64,000 nt of DNA from positions 744,001 through 808,000 of the forward strand of contig JBLDXI010000042.1 in assembly GCA_047495785.1 (NCBI GenBank), written 5' to 3'. The stretch is from Lepidodermella squamata. Taxonomy: Eukaryota; Gastrotricha. Position 1 is the first letter of the stretch. The number at the start of each line of letters is the position of its first letter. This document shows, piece by piece, positions 34,129-45,354 of the stretch. The position numbers and the translations under genes are program-made. Under the pieces are notes generated by a model that worked only from the letters and a program-made list of their open reading frames with translations, was not told the origin of the DNA and did not search any database.

Positions 34129-34335
34129 TTGGGTTGTGGGAAGAAAGCGTTTTCTCACTATTCCATGCAGTGCCAGGAATTCGACGAGTCCCTGTTAACG
34201 GCAAACAGCGTGCAAATTACAGCGGTGTCGTACCCCCAGTTCGAGAAGCCCAGTAACGACAGCCGAAAAACCACAGGGGACACTTTTGTCAATAACTTCG
34301 AAACCATCAAACTTTACTCGGTAGCTCATAATTAG
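34129..34335 (+). CDS. Possible secreted-protein exon, uncertain
   Basis: Open frame of 68 codons (MGCGKKAFSHYSMQCQEFDE at its start) ending before a polyadenylation-like AATAAA-rich region. A possible acceptor (CCATGCAG) lies inside it at about 34170. No homology is recognised. It may be a 3' exon of the preceding PAN-like gene or chance. Confidence 0.2.
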   Translation: MGCGKKAFSHYSMQCQEFDESLLTANSVQITAVSYPQFEKPSNDSRKTTGDTFVNNFETIKLYSVAHN

Positions 34336-34599
34336 AAGATCCAACTTTGTTCGTTGATTATGATAATAAACAGCCGATTGATATCAGGCGGTATAAATAA
34401 AAATACTGGCATAACTTACATACCTATTACGTTAAACCTTAGTTACTCTGAGTTTTAATTTGACATTTAACGAAGTAGGACCGCGTCTCTGGTGGGAATC
34501 ACAAAAATTGGCATGAGGGTACTTTGAATGAGCTCACCGTTCGAGCTGGTAGGGATGACCATTACCATCCCTAGCGGTACTTCGCTCTTCTGACATACG

Positions 34600-35600
34600 C
34601 GCAATACATACGCTCATTTCGAGAATAAATGATCACCAGATTACCAGAATGTCATTCTTCCAGATCAAGAAAGAATTGAAGAATTAGTATTATTTACTGA
34701 AATTTTCACCTGGAAAACGAGGACAAACTTATGCTCCGGTCATAATTCGTTTTTAGGCGCGCCTTTCATTGCGATAAGAACACCGACATATGCTAGAATA
34801 TTTAGTTGATGCTTGGCATCTATGAATTGCTTGTATCCAGATGCACTCCACACTCATGCTGGTCATTTTGACACGACGACGCACCTCGTCCCTATTTCGT
34901 ATTACGATTTAGGATACCACTTCATTTTCGCACAGCGAATTGTTCATCTAAACCGGCACTAGCCGGTACAAGCCAGCTCTCCAAACCGAGCTGGGGGTCT
35001 ACAACGGACTGATTTTCACTGTCTGAGTCCGGTTTAGGCATGAAATAAATTTATTTTATGGGGAATTTGAAGTTTTTTATTTTTACAATATTTCGTCCTT
35101 TTTCGACTTGTTCAATCTGCGTTTAATCTTGGGACAAGGTCTCGACTATAGAAATACATCAACAACGCTATAAGGCTAGTCAGTCGTTTTCGTCATCCTA
35201 TTAACAAACTTCTCGCAAAAGCAAGACGCAAACTTTTGAGGTTGAGAATTTGTCATTTGTCGCTGAAGGAATTAGTACCAGCAATGTCAATTTTCAGATC
35301 AAGAAAGAATGGAAAAGTAATATCTTAAGCTACGATAACCAGGAAAACGAGGACAAACGCATGCTCTTGTAATATTTAATTTGTAGGCGCGCCTAGCTTT
35401 GCGATAAGAACAGTGACATATGCTAGGTTATTAAGACCTGGTACATGCCACTTGCTTGTGTGTTCATCCTCCTTACTTGTGGCCATCTTGACTCGGCTGC
35501 ACCTCGTCCCGACATCCCATACTTCTGCTACGAATCACAGATATTAACAATTTATTAGGCTTCTAAATGATTGCCACTCGGCGCCAAATTTAAGGTCCCA
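34600..35600. repeat. Diverged direct duplication of about 330 bp
   Basis: Segments at about 34660-34910 and 35290-35530 share ordered blocks: ATCAAGAAAGAAT, GGAAAACGAGGACAAAC, TAGGCGCGCCT, TGCGATAAGAACA, GACATATGCTAG and GCACCTCGTCCC. Conservation in blocks between variable spacers suggests a duplicated functional unit rather than random decay. No protein or known RNA is recognised. Confidence 0.65.
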
Positions 35601-35978
35601 CTTCATTAATGTGCATCAAAAGCGGAAAAAACACCGGACTACTTAGGCTGGCTCGATCAGTGGAGTTTAGACTTAACATCCAAATATTATGGTCTTAACC
35701 GAACTCTCTGAACCGGTTGTCTAAACTGGAACGATTTTGGGGTCAGAGACTGGATTTGGCATGGAGAGGTCTGTTATTATAAAAGCCGCCGGGAAATTTG
35801 AAAGTTAGCCTTCGTCGAGCACGTAGCGGGCCAATCAGAGTGTGCGTGTGGAGGAAACCTAGGCGGGCCTGAAAATGAGCCAAGTTAGGTCAGGGAGCGA
35901 AGTAGAGACGGTAGGGATAGTAGGTCCCTACCAATTCAATCGGTCCGCAAGGTAAACTCAGTCAAAGACCAAAGGGGC

Positions 35979-36208
35979 GACCCTTATGTCGGTGTTCCTT
36001 ATCCAAACCCGTTCGGCCGTCTTACTACCCTAACCCTAGCCCTAACCCCAGCCTAACCCTAGGCTAACCCTAACTATAACCCTAACCCTAACCCTAACCC
36101 TAACCCTAACCCTTTAAATAACGAATAAAAGGGTTAGGTATTGAATTAAATGAAATTTGGTACCGGCGTAAGATTTTCCCGGGACCCTTATGTCGTTTTT
36201 CCTTATCA
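35979..36208. repeat. Interstitial telomeric repeats (TTAGGG type) flanked by short direct repeats
   Basis: From about 36025 to 36115 the plus strand is CCCTAA repeats, imperfect at first and then several perfect tandem units, ending CCCTTTAAATAACG. On both sides lies a similar segment, ACCCTTATGTCG...TTCCTTATC (about 35981-36004 and 36183-36207). The array is internal to the sequence, so it is an interstitial block and not a chromosome end. Confidence 0.85.
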
Positions 36209-36563
36209 GTTCGGTCTCAGTATCTGAAGCTATTTTTTCTAGTAATGTTTTAGTGCGACGTGTAAAAATGGCGCCTTGGGTTAATTTATCCGCATTTTCA
36301 AAGCTCGGGTTTATTCATTTAATTTTCGTTCATTCTTTCCGAGATTTAAAAACCGATTTGCAATGTTCGAGCTCATTTGCTAAGAGCCAAGGGCGTTTAA
36401 TCATGGCGCAACTTTGCGCTTATCGCCGTGTTTCAGCCCTACTTTCTCATCAAATTAATGATAAGATTTTGTTGATCGAAATTCCTGATGACTTCTTATC
36501 ATAATTTGACATATGCCGGATTTTGTGGTTCCATTATTACAAAACATATTGATAGATAAAAAC

Positions 36564-39500
36564 ATGAAATCGCAATTTTTCATCCTTCTAATTCTGGCGA
36601 TTTTCCAAGATGTGTCAATCACCTCATCTAATGACGGGTCTATCCCAGAAATCTTAGATAGCATTGGCTACATTGAGGTTGACTCGAATTTCAACTTTGA
36701 CGATGCAGATCTTCTGCCAGAGTTGGCAACAAGCAAAATCGGAACTGTTGTATACAACGTCTGTTTGCAATATCGCTCGAGACTAACTTGAAATATCTGA
36801 ACTTTGATTGCAGGAATCAATCTACTTGGCTTCGTATTTTGTATCGGACATCAACTCGACGTATCTGAAACGCGTGCCTCTGCCGAACTATGCAGTGTTT
36901 AAAATCGCTTCGATTGAAGTTGACAACAAGACTGAGGCGATCGCAGACATGAAATATCGCTTCTACCCATCGATTGGCGTCTGGCAGGAACTAATTCAGA
37001 CAGAGAGAGGAATCAAGATATCCTCAGTTTTTGGCTGCACTTTCTACCCCAGCCATTCTTACTTCCATTTTATGAGCATTATAGCTGATGGCAAGTTCGT
37101 TGGTTCGTCGGTTCGATTTCATCAAAACGAAAGCTACGCCAAACTTCTGAGTGATGGCAACTATAAAGTTAAAATCAATAAAACCTTCGAGACTGTGGCT
37201 AATCAGAGATTCAGGTGAGCTATTTTTAGTTCTAATCCAGCTTATTTGCTAACCCCTCAGAATCTCAAAAACTATGACGGTTGTCGCAGACCGTGTTCCG
37301 TTCCGTCTGTCGTTAGGGAGGATAGTGGGGTCCCCCAAAACTGTGCAAGGAGGATCAGTGTGTAGTATTAAAAAATGACAGCGGGAGTTTCCCGTCAACT
37401 GTCAAAGGCCGCAGGCCGACAGTGTAAATAAGGATATAGTGATTCTATTATGTCAGGGTATCGGTGTGGTGAAATTACCGAAAAACGAGACTCAATCAAC
37501 CGTGGCGATTTTTGACAAATATTGAGTATTTCAAAATGCCAACATTCGCTAAGAATTCAACATTCAACATAATTTGATGGAAATTTGAGGAATAATGCAT
37601 TGAATGATGAGGAATTTAAGGAATCCTTAACGTGCTGAAGGCAGAAACGAGATTTCAAGGGCTGAAATAGAGGATTCCTGTTCCCACATGGTTGGTTATT
37701 TTCTTAAGAAAAACTAATTTTCCGCTCGATATCTGGATAAAATGCCCTACCACTCATACACCCATGGCGTCTGATTAAATTAATTTTGTTTGCATTTAAA
37801 AATCAACCTTAAAAAATCGTTTAACAAATTCTATTTGCTTCATTTCTTTTGTGCGTGTCAAATATCGTGCGTGTCAAATATCGTCCAGAACTGACTATTT
37901 TGATTGGCTATAAGCTCATCTCTCAGTTTAAGCGTTCAATAAAAATAGTTTTTGTTAAGATCCTGTCTTTGATTAAAATTTCGGTGTGGCTATTGGCACA
38001 TACATTATGTGCCCCTTAATGGCTATTGGCACATAACATTTTTCATTCAACTGCTTTTTTCGGGAGTTTAATTCCCAGATACCAGCATTTCAACGTTGCA
38101 TTAGCAATCTAGGGGCGGCGAATTCACTGGAATCGTCGGATTTCGCGTAACTGTGGGATAGACTTCAGATACTCTACTTGGGCTACCCATTAGATGACGG
38201 ATACCCCGATTTGCGGGCCCATGACTGCAATTTCGATATCGCCATTCGATTCCCCGTTGACGAAAACCCTAATATCAATACTCGTTGAACATTTCGATGC
38301 GTGACTTTCTAAAACATCGAAAATTGAAATTAGCGTTATGTGCCAATAGCCATTAAGAGGCACATAATTATGTGCCAATAGCAACACCCTTAAAATTTTT
38401 CTTAGCTGATGTAATCCCTTAATGGGGCCTTGTTCTTTTGGGTAATTCAGATATCTGGATTTTAGAAATGAAAAATGAAAGGTCCACCTTAAACGCGTGA
38501 GTGGGCGAAATCACCGGGCGGAAACACATTTTCCATTGAAGCAAAAAATAACCAACTTTATTTTCCATTCTAGAAAAGTCGAATTCTTCGATTCGCAGAG
38601 CGTCAGTTCCGCGACTATATGTGTAAACAGCACTTTTGCTCTTGATGGCAAACTCTCATTCGATGTGGCAATCACTTCCGAGGTTACTGAATCGGCAGTA
38701 TCCTTCCAGACTATTGATCAGTTGGCAATGGAAGCTCAAGGCGAATTGGAGTTACTGATGGCTGGATTGTTATCAGCTAGAACTTTGTTCGAAGCTCACA
38801 TCGGCGGATGGCAGGCTTATCACATTGGTGGTAGTGTCAGTGTGAAAGGGAAAGGTTTGTCTATTAAAAAATAATCATGAAGTCGTTTTCAGAAGTGCCT
38901 TCTACTTTCATCAGGACCTCAGCAAGCTGTAATAAGTAGAGCGATTCAATCCGCATACTATCAAGTTTTCAGCCAAATCGTCGCAACCTCGAGATCCAAC
39001 TTAAAACCCTCTCAGGAGGTAAGATATTTCTTTGGAGCTTCCGCGTGTGGCCTCGGCCGCGGATCATCCCGGCGCCAGTTTGGTGGACATCGAAATGTGG
39101 AGCATGACATTTTTCTCTTTCAACCTGTTGCTTGGCTCCATCATGAACTTGCGAACCAGATGATGTTGCTGCTCCCACCAACCCTCCCCGTTCTCAACAT
39201 ATACTCCTACGAAACTGTAATTAGGGATGTTAACCTAGAGGATGCGGCTCCAACTTGGTGTAAACACTGCTCAGAGCAAGGCATCTACAGCGACGGCCTC
39301 TTCAGTTTCGTCACACGAATTCTTTACTTCATCACTGGGGCAAAAACTCGTTCTGATATCTTGCTCGAAAAGAACCGCAATATGAATGAAAAATTCATCA
39401 GCGAATTATCAAAAGATAACAACAGCTTCATCTCGATTACCGGCGTTACTGGGCCGGATGAACTTCACATGTATCAGTCGAATAACCTGGTTACCAACAC

Positions 39501-42500
39501 CCTCGGCCAACTCGCAGTTCACTTCACGCAGTATCTGGCCTGCCTAAATCGAGAGCCAATCAATGACGAGTTGTTGGATAGAGCAATGCGAATAAAGTTT
39601 CCGTATGATAATAGTACGAATATCAACTATCAGTTTGATGGTTTCAATTTGAGTGATGCGATCTCCCAGGCTGATGCTCTTCTGGCTCACTTTCCAGTTG
39701 GATACAATTTCTCCGGGCGTTTCCTCGAGCAAGCCCCGCCTGAGATGCTGAGGAAGGATATTGACGTAAAATGATTTTGTATTTAGTAATAATATTTGGG
39801 ATGTAGATATAGAAGTTCAAGTTAGAAGGACCACAGAGCACCAAGTGCAAACCTAACAGGATGTAAAGTTCACGAAACCCCAGCTTCGACATTTCAACCT
39901 CTGTACAACCCAGGGTGCGATCTTCGATGCCCGAGCTCCCCGAAAAACATTTTTGGCTGTATTTGCTAATAACCGAGCGAAGCGAGAAAATCAGTGTGGA
40001 ATAACGTGGTGGGGATGGTGGATACGGTACCCGGCAGTTGGCCCTTTTTAGCCCGTACCCGCCGGGTATGACCGCAGTGCAAGCAAAATAGTTGGGAACG
40101 TCAACCAATCAGGATCATTGTTTACAGTTCACAGCCAATCAAAGCAGTTCTCGCACTGACTCCCTTTAAAACGCAGCTCGCAGCTGATTGGCCGGCTCTA
40201 ATAACTTCAGAGAGTGTGGCAGCGCACTAATGCTACTTGATATACTGCGCGCCCCCAATCCCCCTGAAAGTCGCGCACTGGAACAGCCCCATGTGGGACC
40301 CCGTGCAGCTGGCAGGGACCCGAAACAACCATCTTCCGCACCCCTTCAAACAACCAAGCCGGAAAATGGGCTCAGTTAAGATGCTTGATATAGGTTTTGT
40401 TTCTAGGATCAATTTAGTATCTGAAGCTTTATCTAATGGACATAATTCCTAATTTAGCCCCCATGAGAAGAAACAACTTTACGGAACATATGGAATATGT
40501 GCTTAATTTGAAGCGAAGTTCCAACTTAATGATAATCTCCTATTCAGCTCTTTTTGATAATCAAAAATCAAATGAAAAATTTTATATTCTGGTTTTTAGA
40601 ACTATAATCGTCGATTTGGCAGATCTTCCAATGATGGTGTTGGAATCGTAGAAATTCCTGCAACATCTCTATCAGTCAAAGCCATTCTTGAAATGCAACT
40701 GGCCACGGTGGATTCCCTAGCAACCGGTCGGAAGGATTTCGAACTCTTGCTGCAAAACTACCAATCTGGTCCGTTTATCATCTGGCGGAACGTGACTGAT
40801 GTGAAAAATGCAGCAATTGGACACACCTATACCGCAGCTGCATTTTTAGGAGTTTTAATGTTCGGATTTGGCGGGCTTCGTATAAGGAACAATCGGGTCG
40901 ATATTCAACAGCCATCGTTACCGGATGGCATTGACAGCCTTACACTGTCACAAATCGCATTTCTAGGCTACGAAATCAACTATCACGTCAATGCATCGCA
41001 TATTACCTTGTTGTCGCTAAGTGAGAACTTCAGGAAAACAACACGGCTATTCAGTCGAATGAAAAACGGGTATATTCCACTGACATCAGCTAAGGTTACG
41101 CTGGAAATCCCACCAGTGGCCGAGACGTCTGATACGACTGCGGCGATTTACTCTTTCATTGCGGATAGCAGCTCGAAATGTATTTTGGATGATCGAAACT
41201 ACAACAGCCACAACCCGTACTATTCTGTGGACGAAGCCGAGGACAATTCCAAAAAATCAGGTATCTTTAGCCAGTTCAGTGTAGGAAGGATCCTCGAAGT
41301 AGGGGTACCTTTGAGCTTCAAGTATTTACGTTCCCGAGTTTATCGGACCAAAGCAGTGCGCTAGTGGTATAGCTAGTTGTAAAGACTATAGACCCAACAC
41401 TACGTCAATGCCAAGGTGGAAAACACCAACAAGACCCTTTGGCCATATCGGGGCACGAAAACACTGCATAGTTCGGATCCTACATCGAGCTCTGAATCCC
41501 CTACATCTTGCACTGAATGGTCCCCCTTTGGGTTTTCAGGTTTTTTGTCTTCGCCACTCGAGCTGGGTAGTGCACGAAGTAGGATCCTCGAACTAGGAAG
41601 TGTTTTCGGGCCCCGATATTAAGGCCAAAGGGTCTCTCCGTGGTTTTGTTGGGGTTTCCACCTTGGCCTCGTGGCCCCCATTCCTCCCGTACGTGCACTG
41701 GAGTTGGGGGTACTGTTCCCACTACTGTTCACCCTGTTCACTGTACTGTTCACCCCCGTACTTCGAACACTGCGCCAATTATTAAAGTGTATTTGTGAAT
41801 TTTAGATTCTGGGGACGATCAACTGCTCCTGATCATTCTGACATCCGTTTTTGGCGCCATTGTCGTCATAGTCTTAGGACTTGGGTTCCTCTATCGAAAA
41901 CGGTTTCGTAAAAAGGCAGCTAGCATCGTGGCGAACAGCGATTCCAGCTACATCGTACCATTCGCAGACTTCACAAAGCTACTCGAAGGCATGGAAGGCG
42001 CACAAGATCTTATCATCCTGATCGAGCGGATCAACGTGTGCAACGACTGGCTCGAAATAACCGGCATACTGGGAACTGGCCACTACGGCGCCGTGCAACA
42101 AGCTGTTCTTCGCATGCCCGGGCAGAGCGAGCAAGACGTAGCCGTGAAGAGCATCCGGCCCGATGTTAAGTCTGATTTTGTTGGCCTTATCAAAGAAGCC
42201 CATGTTATGAAAGACTTCGACCACGAAAACGTTCTGCCGCTCATCGGAATCGCGATTCTTCACGACCAGCCGCACCTTATCGTGCCTCTCATGCAAAATG
42301 GGACTCTGAAGGAATATCTGAAGCCGAAAAGGTTGGCAGATGTTAGTTACAGCGAAAGGATGCGGTTCATCACCCAAATTTGCGATGGTATGGTGTACCT
42401 CCATTCGAGGAATTGCCTTCATCGAGATTTGGCCTGTCGTAATGTGTTGCTGTCTAGCGATTTAACGTGTAAGATTTGCGACTTTGGCCTGTCGCGAGTG

Positions 42501-43541
42501 TTGGAGCAGGAGGATGACTACTATCGAACGTCGACGGAGAATGAGTATGCTGTACCGGTCAGGTGGCACCCGCCCGAGTCTGTGATGCGGAAAATCTTTG
42601 TTCTCAAGAGCGATGTTTGGTCTTTTGGCGTTGTCGCCTGGGAAATTTTCACAAGTAAGGAAACGGAGTTCGCTAAATCTTCTAAAATACTTATTTCACC
42701 TGTTCGAAAGTTTTATTTCCCGAGAGACAAGCATAGTTCAGTTCTTTGATTAAGCAAAGGAATCCCTCCATGAGAACCAAAGCAAGAAGAAAGTTTGTTC
42801 AACCCTGAAAAATACCGAATATGCCCGAAAAAGTTACCTTCGGGTTTCCAGTTTTTCTCCAGCTTGCTCCATAAATGATGGGAACAGTGTAGGATCTTCG
42901 AACGGGGGAATATTTTCCACCCGGAACTTTTTTACAAAAGGTTCCCTTCGGTGGTTTATTCGGGTTTCCAAGCCTGGACCTTTCGAACTTGTTGACCAAA
43001 GGTTCCCTTCGGTGGTTTATTCGGGTTTCCAAGCCTGGACCTTTCGAACTTGTTGACCAAAGGTTCCCTTCGGAGGTTTATTCGGGTTTCCCAGCCTGGA
43101 CCTTTCGAACTTGTTGACCAAAGGTTCCCTTCAGTGGTTTATTCGGGTTTCTCAGCCTGGACCTTTCGAGCTGGGGGGTATGAAACCTGAAACCTTTATT
43201 ATTACCCTCTTTATTATGTAAACTGAGTGGAAATTCATGATGTTGAAGATTCAGTTAAAAGATGTTATTCTTCTAACAGACTGCGAACGCGAACCTTACG
43301 ACCAGCTTCAAGCCATGGAGGTTATTTTCAACGTTTGCCACGGTTATCGATTGCCAAAGCCAACGGCGTGCCCAGATAAAATGTGAGTATACAGAACATA
43401 TCGAACCATATTTTCTCTTAATTTTCATTTTCTAGCTACGATGATATAATGGCGAAATGCTGGCAGCAAAATCATGAAGATAGGCCGTGCTTCAAGCAGC
43501 TTCAGGAAATGTTACAAGATCAAGCATTCACCCATTGTTAA
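36564..43541 (+). CDS. Receptor tyrosine kinase with GH65-like glycosidase ectodomain
   Basis: Eight exons: 36564-36758, 36814-37214, 38574-38854, 38915-39765, 40600-41260, 41806-42654, 43280-43382 and 43436-43541. They sum to 3447 nt, 1148 residues, all phases consistent. Signal peptide at 1-17 (an upstream in-frame ATG exists at 36513). Residues about 55-790 resemble GH65 acid-trehalase/PGGHG-type enzymes: IGTVVYNESIYLASYF, HIGGWQAYHIGGSVSV, YFFGASACGLGRGS, GVTGPDELHMYQSNN (Glu475) and FGFGGLRIRNNRV. The usual FWD aspartate position reads NVEHD, so catalysis is uncertain. Membrane segment at about 802-826. The kinase has GTGHYGAV, VAVK (Lys911), HRDLACRN (1002-1009), DFG (1022) and paired Tyr in DDYYRTS. 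The C-terminus ends soon after the kinase. No such fusion is known to me. Confidence 0.85.
37982..38389. mobile_element. 408-bp MITE with palindromic GGCACATAATTATGTGCC ends
   Basis: Terminal inverted repeats of about 57 bp (GTTGCTATTGGCACATAATT and similar). Each contains its own small palindrome. It lies in the second intron of the GH65-kinase gene. A solo end of the same family is at 26302-26358. No coding region. Confidence 0.8.
41405..41672. repeat. Foldback repeat in the intron before the kinase exon
   Basis: CCAAGGTGGAAAACACCAAC near 41411 and GACCCTTTGGCCATATCGGG near 41435 recur inverted near 41605-41672, giving an imperfect hairpin of about 110-bp arms. Related sequence occurs at about 10190-10330. 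Confidence 0.7.
42937..43170. repeat. 61-bp tandem repeat, about 3.8 copies
   Basis: Unit begins AAAGGTTCCCTTCGGTGGTT and ends CGAACTTGTTGACC. Copies start at 42937, 42998, 43059 and 43120, with few mismatches between them. It lies in the intron between the two parts of the kinase domain. Confidence 0.9.
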
Positions 43542-43642
43542 TTATTTCAGCTTTGCTTTGGTATACCATTTGAATTTTTGTACCTAATTCAATAAATAAA
43601 TCTTTATTCGAAAAAAGTATTTCTTTCAATAAAATCGTGAAA

Positions 43643-44930
43643 TTAATCCATAATGACGCGATCGGTTATCGATTCTAATATCGGTTTTGTTGGCAGAGTG
43701 AAATTCAGCTCAAGCAGCGATTTTGTGTCCAGCTGGTTGTAGGTCTCAATCAAATTTCCATCCCAATCGAGATCTTGCTTCTTCTCAAGGTGTCTGAAAT
43801 CAGTCCATTCAGGATTCGGCCAGCTGACTAGGTTCCATTTTTTCGCTAAAAGGCTAAAAACCGTTTGATCATGTCGATTTTCTTTAAAATCCGTCGATTC
43901 GTCCCTCAACTGGCTGGGCTCATCGGTTAAAATTCGCGGATCTTGAGAGTAGGTCAACCATTCACTGACGAAGCGTATCGAGTCGAAAGATCGGCGAAGC
44001 ATGACGTAGGCGCCGTAGATTTGCATAGTTTCGTTAATTCGAGGCATTAAATGTTCGACATTCAGCAGCAGATAGGCGTCGGATTTCGACCATGGAAATT
44101 CGGGAAATCGTTGATAAAATACAACAATATCTTGCTCCAGTTGAGCCTAAAACGAAATTCATAAAATAACAAAAAAATTGGGAAAAATGGGGAAAAAATT
44201 TAAAATTTAAAATTTAAATTGTTCAATTTTCGATATTAAATTTCAAAATTTATTCAGATTTAAGATTTAAAATATTATTTAAATATTTTCAAAGGTGGGA
44301 AAAAATCTTGGAATTTTATTTTAATTTCAATTCAATTTTCGAATTTTAATTTCGATATTATGAATTTGTTCAAGATCGAATGCTTACCTGTAAGCAAATA
44401 AACTCTTCCAAGCTATTGATAACAAATTTATCCGAATCAATGTACAGCATGACATCGGATTCGTCCAGCTCCAATAGAAACTTGAGAATCAAATAGGGTT
44501 TCCACAACCAAAGCCCACCACCGCGTTCGACCGAGACGATTTCCCGATTTTGGGCTTCGAAATGATCGTCCAATATCGGCTTAGCGACTACAACGCAAAT
44601 GTCAATTCCTGGAATTTGAACAGCCATTTCGCAGTGCTTCTTAGCTTCTTCAAGGTACCAGCCATGCGTTGCGCCTGTTACAATGATTCGATGTCCTTTA
44701 ACCAGGCTACAGCGCTCATTTTCAGGTAAAGTCATGTTTGGTAGCTTCAAGGGTCGATAGATGAAGATTGAGCCGGGGGAACTTTTCTCGGTCATTTCAT
44801 CGACCCATTTCAGGGAATTTTTCGGGAAAAGCTGGTTATGAAGGTCATTGATCCAGCTGGCCACGAATATATAGGTCAGGAGGAGTAGACCAACCAGTTT
44901 CGGAAACAAAAATTTCGATTGGCGAATCAT
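43643..44930 (-). CDS. Type II membrane glycosyltransferase-like protein
   Basis: Two exons on the minus strand, 44930-44388 and 44146-43643 (phase 0), total 348 residues. One hydrophobic segment near the N-terminus (LVGLLLLTYIFVASW) suggests a Golgi type II protein. The core has GGGLWLWKPYLILKFLLELD followed by DVMLYIDSDKFV. This resembles the WLWKPY...D..+YLD block of a little-studied GT-A-like family found in bacteria and animals, with the acidic DSD as candidate metal/nucleotide-sugar site. HDQTVFSLLAKKW near the C-terminus also fits that family. It is convergent with the kinase gene (stops about 100 bp apart). Substrate unknown. Confidence 0.7.
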
Positions 44931-44959
44931 GAGGCTGATCGATTTTCAATAAAAAAATC

Positions 44960-45354
44960 TAAATAAATAAGAATCAAAATGAGACTAATGAAAAAATAGG
45001 GTTATAAAAAAAATCAGGATTAAACTTTGAAATTATATTTTGAAAAATTTGGAAATTTGAAAAATTAGAAATTTTTTGGAAAAAATGAAATAATAAAATA
45101 TTAATTTTTTTTAAATATTTGAAAAAAATATAAAAATTATATCTCAAAATTGCCCATTCCGATAATTTATTTTCAATTATTTCTCAAGTAGTAAACTAGT
45201 AAACTAGCTTGAATTTAAATTTTCTAGATTTTTAAATTTCTCAAAAATTATTGAATTTTTTTTCGGCTTCGATTTGTCACCCTGAGTTTTCAAAACTTCA
45301 GAAAATTTCAAACAATAATTTATTTTCGAAAAATTAATATTGTATTCGAGTTCA
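44960..45354. other. A/T-rich intergenic spacer
   Basis: Low-complexity AAATTT-type sequence between two minus-strand glycosyltransferase genes. No gene seen. Confidence 0.5.

Noticed and set aside
35979-36208. A chromosome end
   Set aside because: Ordinary genes and repeats continue on both sides of the TTAGGG-type repeats, so it is interstitial.
36190-36504. A 104-codon open frame upstream of the kinase gene
   Set aside because: No signal peptide, motif or splice continuity. It starts in the repeat next to the telomeric array and looks like chance.
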